This document shows positions 48,103 through 56,126 of a DNA stretch of 64,000 nucleotides, in pieces. Made by a program: the position numbers and the translations under genes. The stretch comes from Clostridiales bacterium. GTDB taxonomy: Bacteria > Bacillota > Clostridia > Oscillospirales > Oscillospiraceae. Position 1 is the first letter of the stretch; every line of letters begins with the position of its first letter. A model generated the notes under the pieces. The model worked only from the letters and a program-made list of their open reading frames with translations. It searched no databases and was not told where the DNA came from. Location of the stretch: contig SFEG01000005.1 of NCBI GenBank assembly GCA_004558025.1, positions 78,011 through 142,010 on the forward strand, in the 5' to 3' direction.

Positions 48103-48318
48103 TCAATGCACCTCCGCTTGAAGCTGTTTCATGAGCAGTTCGGGGTCGAGTTTCGTAGAGACCGCAAAGAGCGGAGAGCGGAAATACTGCTCAATTTCCG
48201 TCTTCTCTTTTTGGCTCTTTCTGTCGTCGGGATTCATATAAAGGATGCGCAGCACCTGTCGGTAGTCCTTGACCGCCTGAAGAATGATGGCGTTTGCCAG
48301 CTCCTGATAGCCGTTCAT
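48103..48318 (-). CDS. small phage protein (DUF-type) before the late regulator
   Basis: A 71-residue helical protein: 'MNGYQELANAIILQAVKDYR', 'LRILYMNPDDRKSQKEKTEI', 'EQYFRSPLFAVSTKLDPELL'. 'ANAII.QAV.DYR.........E...+E.FF.S..F...T.+D...L' is a common short gene in Firmicutes phages in this position. Role unknown. The start at 48318 has GGAGG eight bases upstream. Confidence 0.7.
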   Translation of the reverse strand: MNGYQELANAIILQAVKDYRQVLRILYMNPDDRKSQKEKTEIEQYFRSPLFAVSTKLDPELLMKQLQAEVH

Positions 48319-48737
48319 TTTACTTCCTCCAGCGCTGTGGTGAAGTAGCGGACGGGATAGCCCTTGCGCTTTGCCCGGTCTATCTCCGAACCCATCCCCG
48401 ACGAGATGTAGCTGCCGAAAACCCACAGTTCGCTGCACTTGTCCATGAGGACTTTGCCGAAAAAGAGACCGGCGTCCCGCTCTTCCTCGATGCTGTCGTT
48501 CAGGAACTGAGGGTAGAGCAGATGAGGGGCAAAGGGGATGTAACCCTGCTCCACAGCAAAACGACAGTAGCGCCGAGCCGCCTTGATGTTGGTTTCCGTG
48601 TCTCCGGCATATGGAGAGCAGATGTAGACGAGCGGCATGAACTTGCGCTGGGCTTTCTCCTCTTTTTCGATTTTGGTGAGCGCCTGATAAGCCGTGGGGT
48701 CGGCGTATCTTTCGGCGTTTTTGTAGCTGATGGTCAT
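48315..48737 (-). CDS. DUF4406/DUF7768-like nucleoside-deoxyribosyltransferase-fold protein
   Basis: A 140-residue protein. 'LVYICSPYAGDTETNIKAARRYCRFAVEQGYIPFAPHLLYPQFLND' and 'KCSELWVFGSYISSGMGSEIDRAKRKGYPVRYF' give the Rossmann-like pattern of deoxyribosyltransferase relatives ('YI.SP...D...N...A..YC.....+GYIP.APHL...', 'E+W.FG...S.GM..E+..A'). It may hydrolyse a nucleotide or nucleoside. ATGA overlaps on both sides with GGAGG before the ATG. Confidence 0.85.
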   Translation of the reverse strand: MTISYKNAERYADPTAYQALTKIEKEEKAQRKFMPLVYICSPYAGDTETNIKAARRYCRFAVEQGYIPFAPHLLYPQFLNDSIEEERDAGLFFGKVLMDKCSELWVFGSYISSGMGSEIDRAKRKGYPVRYFTTALEEVK

Positions 48738-49141
48738 TGTTCTACCTCCGGTATGGTTTCGACTTCGATGTAAATGCCGCACGGCTCGTCCGACCATCTT
48801 TTCTCCGCCACCTCACGGACGACCTGAGCGTCGTCCTCCCAGAACCCGGTTTTTGTCATGCAGTCCTTGAGGAGCTTTTGAAGATTGTCGGTATCCGGCT
48901 TGGTGACACGCCATTCGCCGTGCCTGTGGGAGCTGCCTTTCGGAAAGAGCCACAGCACCCTCAGCTCAACGGGACCTTTCATCGGCTCTGCCGGACGGTG
49001 AGAACCGAGATAAGCGGTGAGCTGCTCCCTTGCCGTTCTGACCGCCGGAGGGTCGTAGAACACGGGCTTGTTTTTGACCACCTTGACCTTGCGCTCCTGA
49101 GCGGTCGCGGTCGGCGGTATCATCGCTAAAAAGAAATTCAT
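48734..49141 (-). CDS. RusA-family Holliday junction resolvase
   Basis: A 135-residue endonuclease. 'MNFFLAMIPPTATAQERKVK' is followed by 'RPAEPMKGPVELRVLWLFPKGSSHRHGEWRVTKPDTDNLQKLLKDCMTKTGFWEDDAQVVREVAEKRW', in which 'KPD.DNL.K...D...K...W.DD.Q+' is the catalytic signature (Asp cluster). It resolves branched DNA before packaging. The start at 49141 has GGAGG directly upstream; the long frame to 49396 runs through repeats and is discounted. Confidence 0.93.
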   Translation of the reverse strand: MNFFLAMIPPTATAQERKVKVVKNKPVFYDPPAVRTAREQLTAYLGSHRPAEPMKGPVELRVLWLFPKGSSHRHGEWRVTKPDTDNLQKLLKDCMTKTGFWEDDAQVVREVAEKRWSDEPCGIYIEVETIPEVEQ

Positions 49142-49362
49142 AATTACCTCCAGTTTCAGCCCCCGGACAAAGCCGGGGTCATCGTCACCGGGGAGGGAGC
49201 AAAGGCAAGCTTGCAGCCTTTGTTCCTCCCGTGACGTCGCGCAAGGAACGGACAGTTCCCTATATAAGCCCTTTGCCTGTCTGCGGACAAAGGACGATTT
49301 TCCTTTGTCTGTCCCTGTCCCGACATAGGGATTTTTCCCTTTGTCTGTACGGAGGGGGACAC
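49142..49362. repeat. repeat-rich gap, candidate replication origin
   Basis: No gene fits. The run contains several copies of ctttgtctg or its complement (near 49271, 49308 and 49339 onward), each beside short inverted arms such as caaagg/cctttg and aggga/tccct. Two strong hairpins stand out: cccgg-acaaag-ccggg near 49162-49177, and gggagg..caaaggc (49190-49205) with gcctttg..cctccc (49214-49230). It separates the primase from the RusA gene. Origin function is inferred. Confidence 0.45.
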
Positions 49363-51345
49363 TCACTTTTTGCGGACAACGATGCCGTTTTCGCACTTGT
49401 ACTCCTCCTCAAACTCTTTGAGATAGCGGCTGATGGTCTTGGGGTTGAGACCGGCGTAATCGGCCATATCCGAAACTTTCGCGATGCCGTTGTCGGAGCA
49501 GACATCGAAAGCGGTGTCGAGGGCGGTTTTTCTGTCCTCCGCAGATGTGCGCTTGCCGCTCTTGTTGAGGTTCGCCTGAGCGCTCCCTTCCGCCGCCGCC
49601 GAGTTGAGGTTGCCGTCATCCACCCTGTGTACGGGATACTCGAACCAGAAATTGACCGGCTCAAAATTCTCGAACTCTCGCAGACTGCACTCCATGCGCC
49701 ACGCCGTAGCGTTTCCGTCCCGGACATTGTCCCGGAGGTCATCGGAGAGATCGAGCTGAATCATGTCAAGCTGGGCATCGGGGTCTCGGGCAAAAACGCC
49801 GGAGCCGGAGGCACGGTCGATGGCTCTCTTCGCTCCCTGCGCCCCCTTGCTGTGGTGGTGGCAGTAGATGGCGGAGCATCCTGTTTCGGTACAGATTTTG
49901 TCGAACTGATTGCAGAAAGCCGCCATATCGGAGGCGTTATTCTCGTCGCCGGTGATGACCTTGTAAATCGGGTCGATGATGATCGCGTCAAAGTGCTGAT
50001 CGCGCACACGGCGGATGAGCTTTGGGACGAGCTTGTCCAGGGGTACGGCGTGTCCTCTCAGGTTCCAGATGACGATGTCGTCCATGTGCTTCTGCTCTAA
50101 GCCCAGCGCCTCGTAGATTTTCATAAAGCGCATGATGCAGCTTGCCGGGTCGATTTCGAGGTTGACGTAGAGAACCCGCCCCTTTTTACAGTCGAATTTC
50201 AGCCAGCGCTTACCCTCGGCTATGCAGATGCAAAGCTCCATGAGGAGGAAGCTCTTGCCGGCTTTCGATGACCCTGAAATCAGCATTTTGTGACCGCAGC
50301 GGAGGACCCCCTTTATCAGCTCCTCCGGGAGAGTCGGCAGATTGCCCTTGAAAGAGGAGAGCGGCACCATGTCCGGCAGCTCGTCGGATACACCCTCGAC
50401 AAAGTCCAGCCAGTCCGTCCATGAGCGGCGACCGATATTCGTCGCCACAAGGTACTGCCTGTTGCCGTTTCGGGTAGCGCCGGGGAGTCGGGAGAGCCTT
50501 GAGGGGTTTCGGTTCTGCTTGTCAACGGCGACACCGTTTTTGGAGAGGAAGTCGTACAGGAACTCCACTCTCTTGCGGTACTCGTCGTAATCCTCAGCAT
50601 CCACACGCACTATGGCGTGGAGGCTCTTTCCGCCGCTGTGTACCAGACAGGCAATAGGGAGTTCGAGCTTTCGGTACATGGCGTCCTGGTCGGCAATCGA
50701 CATGATGTCGGACTCAATGAGGGCAAACTTGAAACGGGTCACATTCTCGTTCTTCACGCCCTCACCGTCCACGGGGTTAAAGCGTATCCACGCTCCGCAC
50801 TCAGGTTTCCAGTCTCCGATGGTAGCGCCGAGGTCGTCGGGGTGCTTTTTCAGCGAGGCGATAAGCTCTCCGGCAGTCCTGTCGCATACGCCCTTTGAGG
50901 GAAACCACCGACCCTCCGAATCTTGCCACACATCTCCGACGACATAGCCGACAAAGTCGTCCTTCTCAAAGAGGGTCTCAAGGTAGGTGATGAGGTCTTG
51001 CACGGGATTCCAATTATCGGGGGCGGTGTACTGAGTAAAGCTGTCCCCGTCATCGAGAATGCTGTCGTTCCAATCCATAGCGCCGCCCTCGCCGTAGGGA
51101 GTCCAGCCTCTGTCCTTCGCCATCTGCACAATGGTGCCTCCCTTGATGAGTCCTGAGCCGCTGCGGAAAGTACGCCATTTTCGCTCACATTCGCCGGGGT
51201 GATAGCGGCTGTCGCCGCGGCTCCACTCGTCCCAGACAGAGCAGTCGTAGCCCTCGGCATGGAGCGCCATGCCGACGTTGAGCCACTCCTGATAGCTCAG
51301 TCCGGCGACGGGTATCTGCTGGAGGGCGGATAAAACATTGCTCAT
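49363..51345 (-). CDS. phage primase-helicase (PriCT/RepA-type AAA ATPase)
   Basis: A 660-residue replication protein. 'YQEWLNVGMALHAEGYDCSVWDEWSRGDSRYHPGECERKWRTFRSG' (~18-70) is a primase-C-terminal-like domain. 'KFALIESDIMSIADQDAMY' to 'ALHAIVRVDAEDYDEYRKRV' resembles the AEP-like catalytic core. A RepA/AAA_25 ATPase follows (~345-540): Walker A 'MLISGSSKAGKSFLLMELCI', Walker B 'HFDAIIIDPIYKVITGDEN', 'CSAIYCHHHSKGAQGAKRAIDRASGSGVFARDPDA'. A winged helix ends it ('KVSDMADYAGLNPKTISRYLKEFE'). It would initiate phage replication. Confidence 0.9.
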   Translation of the reverse strand: MSNVLSALQQIPVAGLSYQEWLNVGMALHAEGYDCSVWDEWSRGDSRYHPGECERKWRTFRSGSGLIKGGTIVQMAKDRGWTPYGEGGAMDWNDSILDDGDSFTQYTAPDNWNPVQDLITYLETLFEKDDFVGYVVGDVWQDSEGRWFPSKGVCDRTAGELIASLKKHPDDLGATIGDWKPECGAWIRFNPVDGEGVKNENVTRFKFALIESDIMSIADQDAMYRKLELPIACLVHSGGKSLHAIVRVDAEDYDEYRKRVEFLYDFLSKNGVAVDKQNRNPSRLSRLPGATRNGNRQYLVATNIGRRSWTDWLDFVEGVSDELPDMVPLSSFKGNLPTLPEELIKGVLRCGHKMLISGSSKAGKSFLLMELCICIAEGKRWLKFDCKKGRVLYVNLEIDPASCIMRFMKIYEALGLEQKHMDDIVIWNLRGHAVPLDKLVPKLIRRVRDQHFDAIIIDPIYKVITGDENNASDMAAFCNQFDKICTETGCSAIYCHHHSKGAQGAKRAIDRASGSGVFARDPDAQLDMIQLDLSDDLRDNVRDGNATAWRMECSLREFENFEPVNFWFEYPVHRVDDGNLNSAAAEGSAQANLNKSGKRTSAEDRKTALDTAFDVCSDNGIAKVSDMADYAGLNPKTISRYLKEFEEEYKCENGIVVRKK

Positions 51346-51360
51346 GGTAAAGCCTCCTGA

Positions 51361-52941
51361 TTACGGTCGGTAGCTCGCGACATTCAAGCCGTAAGGTACA
51401 CGCCAGTTGTTGGCGGCAAGCCGGGAAATCATCTTGCCGGCGTCCTCAAACGCCCATGTTCCGACCTGCCTGAATCCGTACCTCTCAAGGCAGCGGATTT
51501 GTTTCGGGGTGGAAAGCCCTTCCTCCTGACGGCGGACGAGCCGGTCAATGAGGAGACTTGCCTTGCCCATGTTTTCAACGGAGGAGCTGTATATGCCCCT
51601 CTTTTCGAGGAACTGCAATTGCTTTTCAGACGGGGGTGCCATCTCCCACGCGAAAGTCGGCACATAGTTCGTCAAATCCTCCGCTGCAATGGAGAGTGCG
51701 TACTGGAGGGGGTCGACAAGCTGAAGCTTGCGCTTTCTCATAAGAGCCAGCTCACGGGCAAGAGCCTCCTCACGCTCACGGAGGACATCACGCTCCGCCT
51801 CCTCTTCGGCGTCGATAAGGTCGATGCCTTCGCCGGTACTCATCATCTGCTCGTCGATTTTCCGGGCGATTTCCTCATCCTTGCTGATAATTGCGGATGG
51901 GCGGCAAAGGTCATGCCGCTCCGTCATCCACAGAAAGTCGAGGAGGAGAAGGTGGTCTTTTCCGGGGAAAAGGCGCATCCCGCGACCGACCATCTGCTGA
52001 TATAAGCTGCGGACCTTTGTGGGGCGGAGACACACGATGCAGTCTACAGCCGGACAGTCCCAGCCTTCGGTGAGGAGCATACTGTTGCAGAGAACCTCAT
52101 ATTCGCCGCTTTCAAAGTCTCGGAGAATCTCGGCTCTATCCCTGCTGTTGCCGTTTACCTCCGCCGCGCTCAAGCCGTAGTAGTTGAGGAGGTCACAGAA
52201 TTTCTGCGAGGTCTTCACCAGCGGAAGAAACACAACGGTTTTCCGTCCCTTGCAGTAGCGGAGCATCTCATGGGCGATGCTGTCGAGGTAGGGTTCCAGA
52301 GCGCAGCCGATATCTCCGGCGCTGTAGTCTCCGTTGCTTATGCCGACATCGGCAATGTCCAGCTCAAGCGGGATCATCTGCGCCTTTACGGGACACAGGT
52401 ACTTTTCCCTGATAGCCTGAGTCATGGTGTATTCATAGGCTTTGCTGTCGAAAAACTGACCGAGGTTCTTCATGTCGCCTCTGTCCGGGGTGGCGGTCAC
52501 GCCGAGGATATTCGCTCCGGGGAAGTGACAGAGAACCCGCTGATAGCTTTCCGATAGGCAATGGTGTGCCTCGTCTACGATGATGTCCGTGAAATAATCG
52601 GAGGGAAATCGTGCGAGGCGCTTTTCCTGTGCCAGAGACTGAACCGAGCCTACCGTCACGGATGTGGAGCTGCCGAGGCTGGAGCTTTCGGCTTTTTCGA
52701 GAACGGAGTCAAGACCGCAAGCGTCCCGGAGCTTGTCAGCCGCCTGATCGAGCAGCTCACCACGGTGTGCCATGATGAGCGCCCGACCCCCGTTCCGTAC
52801 CTGATTCTCAACGACCGAGGAAAACACAACGGTTTTCCCCGTCCCCGTGGGGAGAACCAAAAGCGTCCGCTTATGGCCCTGACCCCACTCTTTGAGAACC
52901 GCCTCTTTTGCCTCAGCCTGATACGGTCTCAAAGTCATCAT
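51361..52941 (-). CDS. superfamily 2 DEAD/DEAH-box helicase
   Basis: A 526-residue helicase. Motif I is 'LLVLPTGTGKTVVFSSVVEN', Ia 'GRALIMAHRGELLDQAADKL', motif II 'FTDIIVDEAHHCLSESYQRV', motif III 'GVTATPDRGD', and motifs IV-VI include 'VVFLPLVKTSQKFCDLL', 'LTEGWDCPAVDCIVCLRPT' and 'YQQMVGRGMRLFPGKDHLLLLDF'. The C-terminal ~120 residues are helical and probably bind DNA. It takes part in phage replication or recombination and shares its first base position with the end of the DUF669 gene. Confidence 0.95.
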   Translation of the reverse strand: MMTLRPYQAEAKEAVLKEWGQGHKRTLLVLPTGTGKTVVFSSVVENQVRNGGRALIMAHRGELLDQAADKLRDACGLDSVLEKAESSSLGSSTSVTVGSVQSLAQEKRLARFPSDYFTDIIVDEAHHCLSESYQRVLCHFPGANILGVTATPDRGDMKNLGQFFDSKAYEYTMTQAIREKYLCPVKAQMIPLELDIADVGISNGDYSAGDIGCALEPYLDSIAHEMLRYCKGRKTVVFLPLVKTSQKFCDLLNYYGLSAAEVNGNSRDRAEILRDFESGEYEVLCNSMLLTEGWDCPAVDCIVCLRPTKVRSLYQQMVGRGMRLFPGKDHLLLLDFLWMTERHDLCRPSAIISKDEEIARKIDEQMMSTGEGIDLIDAEEEAERDVLREREEALARELALMRKRKLQLVDPLQYALSIAAEDLTNYVPTFAWEMAPPSEKQLQFLEKRGIYSSSVENMGKASLLIDRLVRRQEEGLSTPKQIRCLERYGFRQVGTWAFEDAGKMISRLAANNWRVPYGLNVASYRP

Positions 52942-53453
52942 CAGAACTTACCCTGCACCCAGCTTGTAGGCTCCGCCTTTTCGGCTTCCTTGACCCACGA
53001 CTGCTCCTCCGGGAAGAAGGCGGGGTCGTAATCGTAGAAACGGTCGACATCGTTTGCCTGTCGCTCTTCGCCGTTCTTGTCCGTGTAGGAGCGGGGCTTG
53101 AACCTTGCGCGTCCCTTGGAGCCGGGAACCTTGTTCCAGTCCATGACCAGGCGCTCGCCGTGCTTTTTCTGACCGATGCAGCGGAAGAAAGAGGAGATGC
53201 GCCACTCAAGGGAGCGATACAGGATGAGGTCGAACTTGACGGTAGCGGTACCGTCCGGTGTGTCTACGGAGAGAGTGAGTGCCGCCTTGTTGCAGGCGGG
53301 AATCTTTGCGCTGCCGGGGAAACGCCCGCGCTCAAAGCCGGTGACGGTGAAGTTGTAGTCGCCCTCCTCAAGAAGGATGAACTCCTGACCGTCGTTCTCC
53401 AGCGTGTCGTTCCAGTCCATGACCATGCTGTTGTTGCTGTTGTATTCGTACAT
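52941..53453 (-). CDS. DUF669 single-strand DNA-binding-like phage protein
   Basis: A 170-residue protein: 'DWNDTLENDGQEFILLEEGDYNFTVTGFERGRFPGSAKIPACNKAALTLSV', 'FDLILYRSLEWRISSFFRCIGQKKHGERLVMDWNKVPGSKGRARFKP'. '..LPEG.Y.F.V...ER...PGS.K+P.C..A.+...V' and 'L.+....W++..FF..IG.KK.G' is the DUF669 family, usually next to Sak4-type recombinases and thought to bind ssDNA. It sits between the helicase and the ATPase. Confidence 0.9.
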   Translation of the reverse strand: MYEYNSNNSMVMDWNDTLENDGQEFILLEEGDYNFTVTGFERGRFPGSAKIPACNKAALTLSVDTPDGTATVKFDLILYRSLEWRISSFFRCIGQKKHGERLVMDWNKVPGSKGRARFKPRSYTDKNGEERQANDVDRFYDYDPAFFPEEQSWVKEAEKAEPTSWVQGKF

Positions 53454-53471
53454 TTTCTTATCCTCCTGTTT

Positions 53472-54476
53472 TTAGAACGGCAGCCTGTTCGGGTCTGCCT
53501 CGATAGTTTCGGCAATCTGTTCCCAGCAAGGGAGAACCCAGCCGGTGATAAAAGCGTCGGGGTACTGAGCCACAGGCATCTCCGCCGGGAAATGCCCCTT
53601 TGCGGCAACGACCTCCTGAAGCTCAAGCTCTACGATGTGCCGCTCATCCATCAGAGCTTTCAGCTTTGCCCGTGCGGAGGAAGTGTCCTCGTGTACGGGC
53701 TGCGCCGTTTCGGACGGTACTCGTGCGGTTGAAGTGTTCCCGTGTACGGGCGGTACCCCGTCGGACGATGAAAACAGGCGGGCGATAGCGCCGAAATCCA
53801 GGTCAAGCTCATCGGGCAGACCGTGGCGGTTCTTCGCGTCCCAGCAAGGATGGTGGTTGGCGTAGATGACGCGCTTGCCACCCTGAGCCTTTTTGACATT
53901 GTTGTTCTGGGAAACGACCACGGTCTTGTAGGTCACAAAGAGCAGAGCGTCGCACCATTCCTTGATGAGGGGGGCGACCTGCTTGGAGAGCTTCATCTCC
54001 CAGCGGTCGTAAGCGCCCATCTCGTCGGGCTGCTCAAATTTCCGCATTTTGGCGTGAGCGGTGACGACGACATTCATGCCGGCGTCGACGACCTTGTTGA
54101 GGGCGTTGAGCAGACGGCAGAACTCCTCACCGAGGTAGGTGTAGCCTTTGCCGTATCCGAACTCCTCAATGCTGGTCTTTTTGTACTTGGCGCATACTTC
54201 GGAGACACAGCTCAGTTCCGCCCAATCAGCGGTGTCCAGAACGAGGGTCTTGCAAATGCCGGGGGCGGCGGCGACCTCCTCGACGGTGGAGATCAGGGAC
54301 TCCCAGCTTTCCGGCTGCTGTACACGGCGGACATCAAGATGCGCCGTGCCGCCTTCGGTATCAATGAAGAGCGGGTCGGGAGCCTGAGACGCAAGGGTGG
54401 TTTTGCCGATGCCTTCGGGGCCGTAGATGACGAGCTTTACCGGTCTGGCGACTTTTCCGCTTGAAATATTCAGCAT
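53472..54476 (-). CDS. Sak4-like AAA ATPase (phage recombinase)
   Basis: A 334-residue RecA-fold ATPase: Walker A 'LVIYGPEGIGKTTLASQAPDPLFIDTEGG', Walker B 'KTLVLDTADWAEL', and 'AGMNVVVTAHAKMRKFEQPDEMGAYDRWEMKLSKQVAPLIKEWCDALLFV'. It resembles Sak4/AAA_24 phage recombination proteins that work with an SSB-like partner (DUF669 here). The linker at ~235-262 contains a duplicated unit ('PVHGNTSTAR', 'PVHEDTSSAR') coded by a direct DNA repeat at 53671-53700 and 53722-53751. The C-terminal ~60 residues are a helical addition. Confidence 0.92.
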   Translation of the reverse strand: MLNISSGKVARPVKLVIYGPEGIGKTTLASQAPDPLFIDTEGGTAHLDVRRVQQPESWESLISTVEEVAAAPGICKTLVLDTADWAELSCVSEVCAKYKKTSIEEFGYGKGYTYLGEEFCRLLNALNKVVDAGMNVVVTAHAKMRKFEQPDEMGAYDRWEMKLSKQVAPLIKEWCDALLFVTYKTVVVSQNNNVKKAQGGKRVIYANHHPCWDAKNRHGLPDELDLDFGAIARLFSSSDGVPPVHGNTSTARVPSETAQPVHEDTSSARAKLKALMDERHIVELELQEVVAAKGHFPAEMPVAQYPDAFITGWVLPCWEQIAETIEADPNRLPF

Positions 54477-54488
54477 CTCGACACCTCC

Positions 54489-55004
54489 TCAGCGCAGCGA
54501 ACAGGACATATCCTGAACGAGGGACACACCGGGGACCTCAGCGCCTGTCTGCACAAGCTTCTTGACTTCCGCCTTGCTGATTTCAATGTCCGGGACGCGA
54601 TAGCAGTTGACATGACCGTTGCTGATGAGCCAGTCGACAGCTCTGTGAGAGTCGTCCACTTCGAGGCGGCTCGTTTTGCGGTAGCAGACCGTCGCCACGC
54701 CACAGTCCGTTTTCTGTCCGGCGCACTCACGGTCGAGAATAGCCATGAGGCGCTCATCCTTACGCTCAAGTGCCTGGCGGCGTTCCTTGAGGCGCTTTTC
54801 CTCATCCTTGAGGGCGGTGACCCCGGCTCTTGTATCGAGAACGACCTTCGCGAGGTATTCGAGAACCGAGGATTTCTGCATTTCCAGAGCGTTGAGCTGT
54901 TCCACGACGCTGTCGATGTCGCCGGCGACCTCACCGGTTTCAGGGTCAGGCTCAAGCTGAGAGAGCAGCTCCGAAATGCTGTTGTTGATTTCGTAGAGCT
55001 TCAT
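54489..55004 (-). CDS. siphovirus Gp157-family protein
   Basis: A 171-residue protein. N-terminal coiled-coil ('KLYEINNSISELLSQL', 'QKSSVLEYLAKVVLDTRAGVTALKDEEKRLKERRQALERKDERLM') and a beta-rich end ('KTDCGVATVCYRKTSRLEVDD', 'YRVPDIEISKAEVKKLVQTGAEVPGVSLVQ'). This is the Gp157 pattern, 'G..V......E..+.R......+.ER+..YL....' followed by 'I.K..+K..+K.G..V.G....'. Gp157 members are linked with phage resistance or replication. Start overlaps the upstream stop (ATGA), with GGAGG before it. Confidence 0.9.
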   Translation of the reverse strand: MKLYEINNSISELLSQLEPDPETGEVAGDIDSVVEQLNALEMQKSSVLEYLAKVVLDTRAGVTALKDEEKRLKERRQALERKDERLMAILDRECAGQKTDCGVATVCYRKTSRLEVDDSHRAVDWLISNGHVNCYRVPDIEISKAEVKKLVQTGAEVPGVSLVQDMSCSLR

Positions 55005-55198
55005 ACCGTGACACCTCCGGGGACAATTTCGGAAATGTCCACGCTCTGGACGCTGTTGCCGGGGACGATGATGGTCAGCTTCTGAGGGTTGCCGAGGAGC
55101 CAGCGGAGGACTCTCTCTCGCACCGTCACATTGCGGACACACACCAAACCGCCGGTCTGGGGCTTTTTGCTTACGCTGATTTTTAACTTGTGAGTCAT
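55001..55198 (-). CDS. small phage protein of unknown function
   Basis: A 65-residue basic protein: 'MTHKLKISVSKKPQTGGLVC', 'VRNVTVRERVLRWLLGNPQK', 'LTIIVPGNSVQSVDISEIV'. The 'R..VT+RE+.LR.LLG...+..I+VPG..V..+.I.E' pattern recurs in short genes in this position of Firmicutes phages. It overlaps the Gp157 gene by four bases. Role unknown, possibly a partner of Gp157 or of the recombinase set. Confidence 0.7.
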   Translation of the reverse strand: MTHKLKISVSKKPQTGGLVCVRNVTVRERVLRWLLGNPQKLTIIVPGNSVQSVDISEIVPGGVTV

Positions 55199-55234
55199 AG
55201 TGACTACCTCTTTCCGGGAGGGGTGAAATATTTT

Positions 55235-55290
55235 GTCCTCCCTTGGGTAGCCTTGGGAGAGCGTCAAAATTCGTGTTTTTCAAAAATTTT
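55235..55290. repeat. direct repeat (copy B), overlapping the end of the sigma-like gene
   Basis: Nearly identical to 19165-19220 across ~50 bases (shared ggtagccttgggag and aaattcgtgtttttc). Here it spans the last codons of the sigma-like gene plus the following intergenic bases. Confidence 0.7.
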
Positions 55291-55803
55291 TTTGAGATTT
55301 TTTTCTGCTCTCTTTAATTTTTCACACGCCGTACTTGCGGCAATGCCAATCCGGGCGGCGTAATCCTTGAGAGGAACGCCGTCGAGATATACGGCGATGA
55401 AGAGTTCGGCCTGCTGTGGCTTGAGCTTGGAGCGCACCAAACGGCAGACCTCCTCATACTCAAGCTCTGCCTCCAGAGCATCCATGTCGGCAGTCGTGGG
55501 GTACAGCTCCATATGGTCGGAGAACTCATCCGCGCTGTCCTCGGTGCTGAATCGCTTGCCGGTAACGGAGCGCTTCGGCAGACCGGCGGACGCGGAGTGG
55601 CGGTCGAACTTGTGCCAATTGTTGTACTCCGGCTTGTTGAACCGCTCGTCCATGATTTCCTGAACGGAGCGGCGCTTGACGGCGGTCTTGTCCTCAGCCT
55701 CCGCAAGCTGCGCCTCGTAGTCGGCGTCAATCATTAGGGTGCAGTCCTCCTCGGCGACCTCGATGGTGGTGAAGGTGTCGTCGTAACGAATTTTGATTTC
55801 CAT
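55264..55803 (-). CDS. phage sigma-70-like regulator
   Basis: A 179-residue protein. 'MEIKIRYDDTFTTIEVAEED' then 'RRSVQEIMDERFNKPEYNNWHKFDRH', and a C-terminal region-4-type HTH: 'EEVCRLVRSKLKPQQAELFIAVYLDGVPLKDYAARIGIAASTACEKLKRAEKNLKKI'. The 'L.P.Q..L+..VY.+G....+YA...G+..+....+L.RA...LKK+' string is typical of mobile-element sigma-like proteins. It probably regulates early or replication genes. Its tail is duplicated at 19165. Confidence 0.85.
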   Translation of the reverse strand: MEIKIRYDDTFTTIEVAEEDCTLMIDADYEAQLAEAEDKTAVKRRSVQEIMDERFNKPEYNNWHKFDRHSASAGLPKRSVTGKRFSTEDSADEFSDHMELYPTTADMDALEAELEYEEVCRLVRSKLKPQQAELFIAVYLDGVPLKDYAARIGIAASTACEKLKRAEKNLKKIFEKHEF

Positions 55804-55847
55804 GCTTGTCCTTTCCGCCTGAAGCGGTCGGGGCAAGGAAAGAACAG

Positions 55848-56089
55848 AGGCTCAAGCCGATGCCTGAGCCTCCATCTGCCTGAAAAAAGGGCGCACGAGG
55901 TCAGGCACCAACATTCCGCTTTTTTTCGCGGTCAGCGAAACGGCGGTCAATGTTCGTACCTCGCCCTTAATGCATATCAGGCAACAGTATGATTTTTTAT
56001 GTATCTCAAACGGGAGCTACCCGTTGTGAGCGAAAAAAATAAGGTCGGAACAAAACCGGGTATGGGTAACCCGGCATTGCTCCGACCTT
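55848..56089 (-). ncRNA. structured leader/terminator region, possible small RNA
   Basis: Dense inverted repeats fill the gap between the sigma-like gene and the small zinc gene. gaggctca pairs with tgagcctc (55848-55855 and 55866-55873). aagggcg..gaggt..aacatt..ccg near 55886-55919 pairs with the inverted cgg..aatgtt..acctcgccctt near 55942-55970. aacggg pairs with cccgtt near 56009-56025. aaggtcgga..ccgggt (56041-56062) pairs with acccgg..tccgacctt (56068-56089) and on the minus strand is followed by attttttt, a strong terminator. The RNA role is inferred from structure only. Confidence 0.5.
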
Positions 56090-56126
56090 AGTGGTGGCGT
56101 CAGCCCCGGCGGTCAGTCAGCAAAGC

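Noticed and set aside
49142..49396. N-terminal extension of the RusA protein to 49396
   Set aside because: The extension would translate the repeat array (TDKGK-like runs), while a perfect GGAGG site lies just before the internal ATG that gives the normal family length.
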